Below, in pieces: positions 11,485 through 24,394 of a DNA stretch of 64,000 nucleotides (within the stretch, counting starts at the first letter, position 1; each line of letters begins with the position of its first letter). This DNA is from Antitrichia curtipendula. Lineage: Eukaryota > Streptophyta > Bryopsida > Hypnales > Leucodontaceae. The position numbers and the translations under genes were made by a program. Under the pieces are notes generated by a model, which was not told the DNA's origin, did no database searches, and saw nothing but the letters and a program-made list of their open reading frames with translations. The DNA lies in assembly GCA_951230915.1 (NCBI GenBank), contig OX579635.1:44888001-44952000 (forward strand), given 5' to 3'.

Positions 11485-12904
11485 CATTCTTGACATTCTT
11501 GAGTGCTTTTTCTCTCACCCTAAACTTGCTCACAATCTGGCAAGTCACTGTTGCTGGTGAATTTAGTGGTTATTGATTTTGTATCTCAAGTTGCTTGCGG
11601 TGTTTTCATGGGGTGCAATCAAGGTATCTAAATTGCCTCGAAATTTACAGAAATTGATTGGCTGCTTTGAGTCACTGTAAATTGTCAAGTTCTGCTTTGT
11701 TTATGCTAAGTAATGATACTTAGCATTATCAGTGGTTACTGATTTTCCTAAACCGTAGATTTGTGAGGGTTCAGTTGGTTGCATCTAGCATGGATGTAGT
11801 ACGCAAGCAGTCATGTCTACATTTTTGCGTACCGTTTTCTATGGTCTTTGCATGTGTTAGATGCTTTGCAAATTTCTTTAGCTGTGGTTTTTTCTTGGTT
11901 GTCCTTGCACTTCATTTCAGAATTTTGGGATGTTAGAATGTTACAGGTCCTTAGTGTTGAAGTTCATCATAGGACTTCTAGAGACTTTATGAATATGCAA
12001 TGTAGGCATGTGGAGGACGTATTACATTGTATTCTTGAACACAAACTATGTATCTGGGGGTGATTGCAAGAAAGACTGGTACTATTTTCTGTCACAATTG
12101 GAGTGGAGTTGTCATTAGCCATAATTTTTGGAAAATGAAGCTGACGTATTTGAAATTTTTACTAGAGATGGCTAACTTGAAAATCATGAGATTATTTAAT
12201 TTTCAAAAAGATTGAAAAGACATTCTATAATTAAATTTCAATTTAGTTGATTTGTCACACTTTGCATTTTAGGAGTTTTTAGTACTGGGGAGTACCCAAA
12301 ATGAATGGCTAGAGCTAAAAATTTTGTGGTCTATTTCCACAGTAGGAGGACATGTGCCTACCAAACAAAATCTAAAAATACATTATTTTATGGATTCCAT
12401 ATTTGTACAAATAGGGCTCCCTTGCGCGTGCACTTTTGAACATTGAAGATGGTTTTTGACTTCTATTTTTTTGTGAATGTGATCACTATTAAGTCTTTAC
12501 AAATGGACAATTTTTAGTTTTTTTGTGTTCATGATTTTTTAGTTATTATTAATTTATACCTAGTTGTATCTTTTTTTTGTGGCAAATTGTCTTTTTTTCA
12601 AATAGCACTTTTTTAGTACTTGCAAGTAGTCGCCAATACTAGTAGCCATCGATTTTTCAAATGAACAGCCGAAATTGTTTTGTTTCATAGTACTCATAGT
12701 ACTGAGCACAGAAAGTCAGAAATTATAGTTTTGGCAAAATGCTTCCAAAATCGTTTGATCTTTCTTGCAACCACACTTATTTGGTGGGTTTTTCGTATAC
12801 ATTAAATTGATGCTTTTGTTGCCCTTCCTTTGCCTTTGGTTTATTCTTTTGCTTATGTTCATATTGTTTCAATATGGTTCACACTATTGCACAATTTTAG
12901 AACT
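11485..12904. other. Non-coding stretch, no feature recognised
   Basis: Mixed then A+T-rich sequence. Open frames (11848-12063 and others) are short and show no domain. Confidence 0.4.
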
Positions 12905-13060
12905 GTGGAGTATAAGGGAAAAAATGGAGTATACATAAAGAAAAGGGGTATAAGGAAAAAAATAGGATACAAGGAAAAGAAATGGGATATAAGGGGAAAA
13001 AATGGATATGAAAAAAAAAAGATATGAAGAAAAAATGAGATACAAGAAATATAGGATACC
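12905..13060 (+). repeat. Purine-rich degenerate short tandem repeat
   Basis: Loose repeats of GGATATAAGGAAAAAAATGG-like units of ~15-20 bp. The + strand is nearly all A, G and T. It produces mirror-image open frames on both strands (12830-13027 +, 12897-13082 -), which are artefacts. Confidence 0.7.
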
Positions 13061-15534
13061 TTAAGAAATATACCTCCCCCAAAAAATTATAATTAACAAT
13101 AGGGTGCCTTAAAATACAAACATTTACCTTTATTTAAAAAAAATATCATGCCTTATAATCTATTTTACGTGGTAAGTAGCCTCCCATTAAATAGATTGTT
13201 TTCTCAAGTGCATGCAAAATGTAAGAGGGTGTCCCCCTCCCCTTGAGAAATTAACCCTTGTGGAGTTTGTTTATTTTTGAAAAATTGTAAAAATCAACTT
13301 AAAAAAAGAATCTAATTTGTTATTTTCTCAATAAGATGCTTTATAACTTTCACACCACAAATCCAAATGGAAGAAATCAAATCTTTTTATATAGACAAAA
13401 ATTTAATTTTTGAAGAATTTTAAAAAAGAAATTAATTTCAAATTTTTGTGGATTTTTTTGTTGCCTAGCAAGTTCCATTCTATGCTTAAGGTGGCAAAAA
13501 AATTTCTCTTGGGCATTGATTAAAATTAAGATTATATTCTCAAAAAGCTAATTTGATTTTTCTATCATAAGAACCTACACAAACCTTCAAGTATCTCCCC
13601 AATGAAATATTTGAAACTTTAGGAGTTACGAAGTTCTAAAAATATTTGAATGGTCTCTTTAGGAACTACACTATTTTTAATTTGATTTTTATAATCAATT
13701 CTAATATAATAATTTATCTAAAAATATTTTTAAAAATATTTTTCAATTTCAATTTTTGTTTAAAAATAAATTTAAAAAAATGAAAATCAAGTGCATTGCT
13801 TTTAATATGATCACCAAACATTTAGAAATTTATCAATGTACTAATAATTGTAGTTTAGAATTCTCTTGTTAAAAAAACTATCTACAATAGATCTTGTTAT
13901 TCTTCCTAAACTTTTGTTGTGCCAAATGAATGAAAATGCCTAGGTAGCTAAGCTATTTTTATGTTTTGTTTATAACTTTTCACCATTATCACCAAGGTTT
14001 TACTATTGAATGATAAAATCTAATCTCTTTTCTATGAGAACAACCAATCACATGATGACAAATAACTTTTATCAAAGTAAATTAATTTATCTTTAATCAA
14101 AAACTGACATGAGTAATTACACAATCAGTTTCAAAGAGAAAAAAAACTGTGAAAAAGACAATTACTTCATATTTGAGTATACGAATTTGTCTTACTAGTT
14201 AAAATATTAGTGCCACCTTTCAAATTTAATGTCATTGTATATTATTCTTTTTTGTGGAATTTATAAAATATAGTTATAATTTAACATGCTCTAATATAAA
14301 TAGTATGACTTGAGTATATTAGAGTCATGTGTACTAATTGGATATATTAGTGTGTGTTCTTTATGAATAGGAAAAATAATTAGTGCTTTCTAAATTTTTA
14401 ATATCCAGACTACAACGTATCTAGTTTTGTAGACTTGGATAGACTAATTCAAAACTTCTCACCTATGGGGAAAAATGTATAAACATGCCTTCTATTTTAG
14501 TGCTAGTTAATTTTTGTATATTGTGATTATATGCAACTCCCGTATAATATGGCTCTCATTATAATCACTTATAATGCATTTTAGTCCAATCTCAAGGAGC
14601 ATAATTTGTTTTAATGTAGAAAACTCTTGTAGCCCTTTCAACAAGGAATTAAAAAATGTAATTATTTACTTTAAATGAGTATTTTTGAGGACAATAATAG
14701 CATTAAAAAACTAATTATATGAGTTTTTTTAATACGTGTATCATAGACTGAGCTACCCAACTTTGGAAGCTTTCTTTTAAAAATTTAGGATTTTTTCATT
14801 ATAAATAACACATTGAAAATGAATTTTAATTTTAATTGGAGGGAACATCTTGTATGGAACTTTTTAACTATGCAATGGTTTTTCAATTCTTCATATATAT
14901 TGCAAGTTTTTTTCTAATATATATGCAACCCAACATTTTTTGCATTTAGTTTTTTTTAAATTTGATCTTCACCCAACTTTTTGGTCTTTTTAATTTGATA
15001 TAATTTTTACAAAAGCCGTCCTCTAAGCTGTTTTAATGCCGATGATCCCTGTATATAATACAAGAGTTGCATACCCGAGATCATTCATAGCAAAATCGAG
15101 ATCTTTGATTTGAAAATATGATCCAAATTATCCAAATTTTATGCACAACAATAACTAATAAGTTCCTATGCTTTTTCAACACATGAAAAAATTAGAGTGA
15201 GGAACCACAAGTCCACAAGACCAAATGTGAGGCTATGTCCAACCTAACCATCTCCAAATACCTCTCTCAACATTTCCAAATGAATAAAAAGGTTAAATTG
15301 CATATGATAAAGAACACAATGAATCATCTAGTAAGGCTCAATATTCAATCATAACATTCAATGCCTTTGGTTTTCACTAGATAGTGTAGAATATTCTACA
15401 CCTACCAATAGCTCAGCCTATAAACAAAGGCAATATCAATGTAAAAAGTAAAGTATATGAAAGAAAGGCAGAGGGCATAAAGTCTACCTTACTCAATGTT
15501 ATGGTAATACAACATGCTCCTGAATACCTCTTCA
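13061..15534. other. A+T-rich non-coding stretch
   Basis: No coding potential, RNA gene or clear repeat ends recognised. Confidence 0.4.
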
Positions 15535-15704
15535 ACCACCAATTTTTATTTTTGTTGTTCTTAGCTATTATTCTTAGACTAGTCAATTTTTTCTATTTTC
15601 TTGGTGACAAGTGAAAGGAGACTTTCCAAGTCACCAAAGAACACTACTGCCACATTTTGTTGTTGTTCCTAACTACTATTATTAGACAAGTCAAATTTCT
15701 CTAT

Positions 15705-15890
15705 TTTTTTTATAACAAGTGAAAGGAGACTCCCTAAGTGACCAAAAATAGGACTGCTACTTTTTTTCTATAACAAGTGAAAGGAGACTCCCTAAGTGAC
15801 CAAAAATAGGGCTGCTACTTTTTTTCTATAACAAGTGAAAGGAGACTCCCTAAGTGACCAAAAATAGGACTGCTACTTTTTGTTGTTGCA
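15705..15890 (+). repeat. Three near-identical 58-59 bp sub-repeats inside the array
   Basis: TAACAAGTGAAAGGAGACTC recurs at 15712, 15771 and 15829, with almost identical following sequence through GGACTGCTAC. This is a recent local amplification of part of one monomer. Confidence 0.85.
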
Positions 15891-18487
15891 CCTAGATATT
15901 ATTATTAGACAAATCAAATTTTCTTCTTTTCATGGAGACAAGTTAAAGGAGGTTGCCAAAGAATACAATCACCACTTTTTGTTGTTACACCTAACTGCTA
16001 CAATTAAAGCGGTCAAATTTTACCTATTTTCTTAGTGAAAAGTGAAAAGAAACTCACCAATGAACATGACAACTACTTTTTGTTGTTGCATCTAGGTACT
16101 ATTATAAGACCAATCAAATTTACATATTTCTTTGGTGACCAGCAAAAGGAGAGTCACCAAAGAATAGGACGGCCATTTTTTGTTATTGCACCTAGCTGCT
16201 ATTATTAGATCGGTCAAATTTTTATATTTGTTGAAGACAAGTGAAAGGAGACTCACCAACTCACCAATGAACACATCTACCACTTATCTTCTTGTACAGT
16301 TGCACATAGCTACTATTATTTGATTGAGCCAATTTTTCAATTTTCTTGCATGGTGACGAGTGAAACGAGACTCCCTAGCTCCCCAATGAATGCTACCACT
16401 AATTTTTGGTATTACACCTAATACTATTATGAGACCAGTCAAATTTTTGTGTTTTCTTGGTTAGAAGTGAAAGAAAACTCCCCAACTCTCTAATGAATAT
16501 AATGGCTATTATATGTTGTTGTTGCACCTAGCTACTACTAAGAGACTAGTCAAATTTTCATATTTTCTTTGTGACAAGTAAAACAAGACTCAATAAAGAA
16601 TAGAACCGCCACTTTTTGTTGTTGCACCTAGCTAGTATTAACAAACTAGTCAAATTTTGTTGTTGCATTAGTTATAATTAATAGATCAATCAAATTTTCA
16701 AATTTTTTTGGTGACAACTCAAAAAAGACTCACAAATTCACCAATGAATATGGCCGCCACTTTTTATTATTGTGCCTAGCTATTATTATGAGACAGGTTC
16801 ATTTTTCCAATTTTCTTGGTGACAAGTGAAAAGAGACTCACCAAAGAATAGGACCACCATTTTTTGTTGTTGCACCTAGCTACTATTATTAGACTAGATA
16901 AGTTTTTGTATTTTTTTGGTGACAATTGAAACAAGACTCACCAATAAACACCACCACCACTATTTGTTGTTGCACCTAATTACTATTATTAGGCGGATCA
17001 AAATTTTCTATTTTCTATGTGAAAAATGAAAGAAATTCTTCAACTTACCAAATAACACACCCTCCATTTTTTGTTGTTGCACCTAACTATTACATGAGAT
17101 TGGTCAAGTTTTCATATTTTCTTGGTGACAAGCAAAATGAGACTCACCAAAAAATAAACCACCACTTTTTGTTGTAGCACTCAGTGATCCAGATACCATT
17201 ATTAGAGTGATCAATTTTTTTAATCTTCTAGATGACAAGAAAAAAGAGACTCACCAATGAACACAATCGTCACATTTTGTTGTTGCACCTAGCTAATATT
17301 ATGAAATCGGTCAGATTTTTTTATTTTCTTGGTGATAAGTGAAATGAGACTTCCCAGTTTACCATTGAATACAATACCCATTCTTTGTTGTTGTACCTAG
17401 CTACTAATATTAAATTTGTCAATTTTTTCTATTTTTTAGATGATAAGTAAAAGAAAACTCACCAAAGAACACATCCGCCACTTTTTTTTATTGCACCTAG
17501 CTACTATTTTGAAACCAGCCAAGTTTTCATATTTTCTTGGAGACAAATGAAAGGAAATTCACCAAAGAATAGGATTGCCATTTTTTGGTTGTTGCACCTA
17601 AGGTCTATGATTTGACCAATCAAATTTTAATATTTTGTTTGTGACAAGTGAAAGGAGACTCACATACTCACCAATAAAGACGACAAAACTTTTTGTTCTT
17701 GCATGTAGTTGCTAGTAATAGATCTATTAAATTTTCTTATTTTCTTGGAGACAAGTGAAAAAAAACCCTCCTCAACTCACCTATCAATACAATCCCCTCT
17801 TTTTTGTTGTTGCACGCAGTTACTATTAGAAGACAAATTTTCATATTTTCTTGGTGACAAGTGAAAGAAGACTTCCCAGCTCACCAAGGAATACGACTAT
17901 TGCTTTTTGTTGTTGCTAAACCTAGCTACTACTATGAAACCAGTCAATTTTTCTTATTTTCTTGGTGACAAGTGAAAAGAGACTCCCAACTCACCAATGA
18001 ACACAATTGCCACTTTTTGTTGTTGCACCTAGTTGCTATCATAAGACCGGTCAAATTTTTATATTTTGTTGGTGACAACTAAAAAGACACTCATCAAAGA
18101 ACAGACAACCATTTTTCATTGTTGCACCTAGCTACTATTATTAGATTAATAAAGTTTTTCTATTTTCTTGGTGATAAATGAAACAAGACTCAATAAAAAA
18201 CACAACCGCCACTTCTTGATGTTGCACCTAGCTACTATTATGAGATGGCTGAAATTTTCCTATTTTCTTCGTGACAAGTGAAAAGAGACTCCCAACTCAC
18301 CAAAGAACAAAAGTACATAACTACCACTTTTTATTGTTGTACCTAACTACTATCATAATACGGTCAAATTTATATATTTTGTTTGTAACTAGTGAAAGGA
18401 GACTCACCAACTCACCAAAAAACATGACCAACAGTTTTTATTGTTGCATCTAGCTACTATTATGAGACATGTATTAGGAAAGTCAAG

Positions 18488-18643
18488 ACATGCCATTACG
18501 GTGCCAATATGGTGCACTGAAATGCTATCAAGCTAATTTGGTGCCAACCTCTATGCAAACTCAGTATCAAACCTAGCATGGAGGTTGGTACCAAATTAGC
18601 TTGATAGCATTTCAATGCACCATATTGGCACCATATTGGCATG
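18488..18643. mobile_element. Hairpin element (67-bp arms) inserted in a monomer
   Basis: Left arm ~18488-18555 and right arm ~18577-18643 are reverse complements with few mismatches (three in the inner 54 bp), around a 21-nt loop. It splits a tandem-array monomer between the TATTATGAGAC box (left) and GTCAATTT (right). No coding. Either a foldback MITE or the source of a hairpin RNA. Confidence 0.75.
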
Positions 18644-21600
18644 CACTAAACTTTGTGATGTGTCAATTTCTCCAATTTTCTAATGACAAGTGAAAAGAGA
18701 CTCTCCAACTCACCAAAGATCACAACAGCTACTATTTGTTGGTTTACTTTGCTACTACTATGAGGCCGGTCAAATTTTCATATTTTATTGGTGACAAGTG
18801 AAAGGATATTTTCAAATTCATATAAAAACATGGCTTGGTCTTTTTTTGTTGGTGCACCTAACCACTATTTCTAAACCGGTCAAATTTTTATATAGTTTTT
18901 TGGTGACAAGTGAAAGGAGACTCCTCAACTGACCAAACAATACAACTGCCACATTTTGCTTTTGCACCTAGATACTATAATTAGACTAGGCAAATTTTCA
19001 TATTTTCTTGGTGACAACTAAAAGGAGACTCATCAATTTAACAAAGAACATGACCAACATTTTTTACTATTGCACCTACTTATTTATTACTAAATAAGTC
19101 AAATTTGGATATATTCTTTGCATGTGATAGGTTAAAGGAGTCCTCAACCGCCATTTTTTATTGTAGCATCTAGATATTATTATTATATTGATTAAAATTT
19201 ATATTTTCTTGGTGACAAGTGACAAAAAAACTCTTCAACATACCAAACAACAACACCGCCTTTTTTCCCTTTGTGTATCTAGCTATTATTACTAGACCGG
19301 TTCAATTTTCATATTTTTTTAGTAACAAGTGAAAAGAGAGTCTCCAACCTCGTCTCCAACTCATGAGACAACAATATCACTATTTTTTGTTGTTTCACAT
19401 AGCTCGTGATGTTGCTACTAATATTACACCTGTCAAATTCTCATATTTTACAAGTAATAAGTGTTAGGAACCTCCCGAACTCACCAAAGAAAACAACTGC
19501 TATTTTTTGTTGTGTAAGTATCTATTTTTATTAGACCAATCAAATTTTCATTTTTTTTGGTGACAAGTGAAAGGAGACTCACCAATTCACCAAAGAACAC
19601 GACTGTCTTTTTTTATTGGAGCACCTAGCTACTATTATTAGACCAATCAAATTTAAAATTTTTTTTGGTGACAATTGAAAAGGAGACTTACCAACTCACC
19701 AAACAACATGACCGCCACTTTTTGCTTTTGCACCTAGATACTATTATTACACCGATCAAATTTCATATTATCTTGGTAATAAGTGAAAGGAGACTCCACA
19801 ATTCTTGAAAGAACACAACCACCATTATTTGGTGTTGCAAATATCTATTTTTATTAGACCAATCAAATTTTCATATTTTTTTGGTGACAAGTGAAAGAAG
19901 ACTCCCTCATTTATCAAAGAATAGGATAGACAATTTTTTTTATTGGTGCACTTATTTATTATTATTAGACCAATAAAATTTTCTTATTTTCTTAGTGACA
20001 AGTGAGCGGAGACTAATCAACTTACCAAAAAACATAACTGCCACTTTTTTGGGTTGTAACTAACTACTATTATTAGACTGGTCCAATTTTCCTATGTTTT
20101 TTAATAACAAGATAAAAGAGACTTCCCAAAGAACACAACCACCTATTATTAGATTGGTCTAATCTTCTAATTTTCTTGGTGACAAGTGAAAGGAGAGACA
20201 TGTCTCCAATTCACCACAGTATGTGACATTCAAAGTGCACCTAGAGTCATAGCCTATTATTATTAGAGAGATGAAATTTTCATTGACTTTTTTGGTGACA
20301 AGCTACTAAAAGAAGATTGGCCTATCTCCAATTCACTAAAAAATGTGACATCCAGATTGCACATAACCTACTATTATTAGGCTAATTAAATTTTCATTGA
20401 TTTTTTGGTGACAAGCTAGTGAAAGAAGATTGGCATGTTCCCAACTCACCAAAAAATGTGACATCTGGATTGCACCTAGCTACTATTATTAGATAGGTAA
20501 AATTTCCATTGACTTCTTTGATGACAAGCTAGTGAAACAAGATTTACTTGTTTCCAACTCACCAAAGAATGTGACATCTTCATTGCACCTAGATACTGTT
20601 ATTAGATAGGTAAAATTTCCATTAATATTTTTAATGACAACTAAAAGGAGACTAGCATGTCTCCAACTCACCAAAAAATGTGACATTTGGACTACACCTA
20701 GCCTACTATTATTAGACTTGTAAAATTTCCATTGATTTTTTTGGTGACAAGCTAGTGAAAAGAGAATGGCTTGTCTCCAACTCACAAAAGAATGTGAAAT
20801 TCGGTGTGCTCCTAGCCTATTATTATTAGACTAGTGACATTTCCATTGACTTTTCTAGTGACAAGCTAGTGAAAAGAGACTAGCATGTCCATAATTCACT
20901 ATGACATTCAGATTGCACCTAGCTACTATTAATAGATTGGTAATATTTCCACTGATTTAATTGGTGACAAGTGAAAAGAGAGTCTCCAACTTATCAATAA
21001 ACACAATTACCCCTGTTGTTATTGCACTAGCTATTATTATTTGACCCTCAAATTTTCATAAATTCTTAGTGACAAGTGAAAAGAGACATGCCAAATTACC
21101 AAAGAACACACATGCCTCTTTTTTGTTGGTGCATCTAGCTACTATTATAGTATTATTAGACTAATAAAAAATTTATATTTTCTTTTGGTGACAATTGAAA
21201 GGAAATTGACCAACTCACTAAACAACATGACTGCCACTTTTCACTTTTGCACCTAGATACTATTATTACACTAGCTAAATCTTCATATTTTTTTGGCAAC
21301 AAATGAAAGGAGACTTCCTAATTTATTGAAGAACATGAATGTCACTTTTTATTGGTGCACCTAGCTACTACTATTAGATTGGTCAATTTTCATTTTTTCT
21401 AAGTAACAAGTAAAAGGAGACTCTGCAATTCCCAAAAGAACACGACTGCCACTTTTTGTTGCTGCAAATTCCTATTTATATTAGACTGATCAAATTTTCA
21501 TATTATCTTAGTGACAAGTGAAAGGAAACTGCACAATTCCTGAAAAACATGACCACCAGTTTTGGTTGGTGCACCTATTTACTATTATTAGACCAATCAC

Positions 21601-22023
21601 ATTTTTCTATTTTCTTAGTGACAAGTGAACGAAGACTAGCCAACTCACCAAAGGACATGACCGCCACTTGTTTTGGTTGCAACTACCTACTATTATTAGA
21701 CTAGTCTAATTTTCCTATTTTTCTTGGTGGCAAGTGAAAGGAGATTCTCCAGCTCTCTAAAGAACACAACCACCATTTTATTTTTTTGTTGCACCTAGCT
21801 ACTATTATTAGCATGGTCTACTATTCTATTTTTCTTAATGACAAATGGAAGGAGGCTCCCCAAGTTATCAAATAATACTATTGCCACTTTTTGGTTTTGC
21901 TGCAACTAGCTATTATTATTAGACTAGTAAATTTTCCATTGATTTTTTGGGTGATGAGCTAGTAAAAGGAGATTGGGCTTGTCCTCAACTCACCAAAGAA
22001 TGTGACATTCACTTGTGTACTAG

Positions 22024-22583
22024 CTGGCTGGTACAGACACTTTTCAGTGCATTGGCATTGTGACAAACTATGTCACAATGCACTGAAACACATACCCTCT
22101 CCTCCTTTGTATTTAAATTAATAAAAAAATTTATACCCTCCCCCCTCCTATGTATTTAAATTAATAAATTTATTTTAAATTAAATTAAAATTAAAAAAAA
22201 TTCAAGAACCCCCTCCCCACTTTGTAGTTTCCAGGTGGAGGTGGGGTGACAATTGATATGGGACATATCGTGTATTTCGTATTTTAACCGTATCTTATGT
22301 CCCGTACAATATATTGAAGTCATATATTGTATCCATATCCATTCCATATTTATACCATATCCGTATTCAGTATTGTATTTTGGATTCATATTTGGACGGC
22401 TTAGATTGAATCTCACAAAGATCAAGGGCTTGTGATTTTTTGAGAAATCAACGGCATCTTGGAGGGGAAACATTTTTCTGTTTTTTTAAATCAACGGTCT
22501 GTGATTTTTTTGAGAAAGGGGGGAGGAACTAATGCACTGAAAAGAGGTGACAGACTCTTTTCAGTATATTGGTACATTGTGAC
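22024..22583. mobile_element. Inserted element with complex direct and inverted ends
   Basis: Interrupts array monomers. CTTTTCAGTGCATTGGCATT (from ~22041) recurs in direct orientation near 22558 (CTTTTCAGTATATTGGTACA). Each end also has an inverted partner (GTCACAATGCACTGAAA at ~22074, AATGCACTGAAAAGAGG at ~22531), so each end folds on itself. Between them lies A+T-rich DNA and a CATATATTGTATCCATATCC stretch resembling 31860-32010. No transposase. Confidence 0.55.
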
Positions 22584-22826
22584 ATTCAGACTACATCTAG
22601 TTACTATTATTAGACTGGTAAAATTTCCATTGATTTTTTCAATGCCAAGTAAAAGAAAACTCTCCAATTCATTAAAGAACGAGATTGCCAATTTTTGTTG
22701 GTGCATCTATTTATTATTATTAGACTAGTCAAATTTTTCTGTTTTCTTAGTGACAAGTGAACCGAGACTAATCAACTTACCAAAGAACGTGATTGCCATT
22801 TTTTTTGTTGCACCTAACTACTATTA

Positions 22827-23395
22827 CTACCTCCATCTCCAAATGATCTTCATGTTGGACCAAATGTTCTGAATTAAGGCTAAAAATAACATTTTAAAGA
22901 CATATTTTGCACTGAAAGTAGAGTTTGGTGCACTCTTAGTATCCAAGAAACTTTAAGCTTCAAAATCCTTTTTGAAGTGTAGTTTTGGAATAATGAAAAG
23001 TGGAATTTCTGGGGCATTTTCAAAGAGCACCACTAGACATTTTAATTGTTGAGTGTGAGGTTTTTATTTTATAGGCATTTAATACTTGCGTAAGACTATA
23101 TTTAGACCTCTATTTTGCCTTCCAAAGCTTCATCTCTTTCAATTGGAAAATACTCAAAGAGATGCAAAAAATATGCATGAACAATGTTGATTGATCCCTC
23201 CAATGACTTCATTTGTCTTTTTATTGATGCTTGCATGGATGGAGGAGAAACTACTAATCCAAAGTTGTTTTGATAGTTTAAAAAAAAAAACTAAAAGCCA
23301 ATTTGACCTATTCCAACATCACAAAGTGCAACAAAAAGATCATTTTGGCCAAAAAAATTAAGGCTAAGAGGAAAATCATTATAGGATGGAGGAAA
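22827..23395. mobile_element. Stowaway-like MITE in the tandem array
   Basis: Ends CTACCTCCATCTCCAAATGA and, reversed, TTTCCTCCATCCTATAATGA. TA flanks both sides (22825-22826, 23396-23397). Removing it and one TA restores the monomer box CTATTATTAGAC, so the boundaries are well supported. 569 bp, no coding. Confidence 0.8.
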
Positions 23396-23433
23396 TATTA
23401 GACTAGTCTAATTTTCCTATTTTAGTTGGTGAC

Positions 23434-23801
23434 CACATCTCAAACTTAAGGAAGGACGATTTTTTAACAGATATCATACTGATTCAATGATTCAATGGCT
23501 TCATACCTGCGTACTATAATCGTACATATTACGTGTATTTGGATACACTAAATCAGTGCCAAAACAATGAATATCAATAACGTATGATTCTTGTACTATT
23601 ATTAGTATAGTTTAGGTGCATTTTAGATATCACATTTGTATAATTAAAGTACATCAATTGTACGCTTTTGGAAAACTTTTTAATGACATTGATTCAATGC
23701 GTCTAAATATACATAATATGTACGATTATAGTACGCATGTATGAAGCCACTGAATCAGTACAATCATCGTACGCAAGTATGTAGCCCCCAAGTTTGAGAT
23801 G
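23434..23801. mobile_element. Foldback MITE in the tandem array
   Basis: Terminal CATCTCAAACTT (23436-23447) is exactly inverted at 23790-23801. Further in, GGCTTCATACCTGCGTACTA and its partner near 23720-23750 continue the pairing, giving arms well over 100 bp with small interruptions. It splits the monomer phrase GGTGAC / AAGTGAAAGG. No open frame of note. Confidence 0.75.
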
Positions 23802-24394
23802 AAGTGAAAGGAGACTCCCCAACTACCTAAGAATACAACCACCATTTTTTGTTGTTGCATCTAGTTACTATTATTAGACTGATTGAATCATCCAATTTTC
23901 ATGGTGAGAAGTGGAAGGAGACTCTCCAAATCACTAAAGAACACAATTGGCAATTTTTGGTTTTGTTGCAATTAGCTACTATCATTAGACTAGTGAAATT
24001 TCTATTGATTTTTTTGGTGACAAGTGAAATGAGAGACCTATCTCCAAGTCACCAAAGAACGCAACATTTGGACTACACCTAGCCTATTATTATTAGATTG
24101 ATGATATTTTCATTGAATTTTTTGGAGACAAGCTAGTGAAAGGAGATTGGCTTATCCCCAACTCACCAAAGAATGTGACATCCAAATTGCACCTAGCTAC
24201 TACTATTAGACTGGTGAAATTTCCATTGGTTTATTGGTGACAAGTGGAAGGAGAGTCTCTAACTCACTAATAAATACAACCGCCCCTTTTATTATTGCAG
24301 TAGCTATTATTATTTGACCTTCAAATTTTTATAATTTTTTGGTGACAATTGAAAAGGGACTCGCCAACCCACCAAAAAACAGGACTACCACTCT

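Noticed and set aside
12830..13082. Opposing frames over the purine-rich tract
   Set aside because: Both arise from low-complexity sequence.
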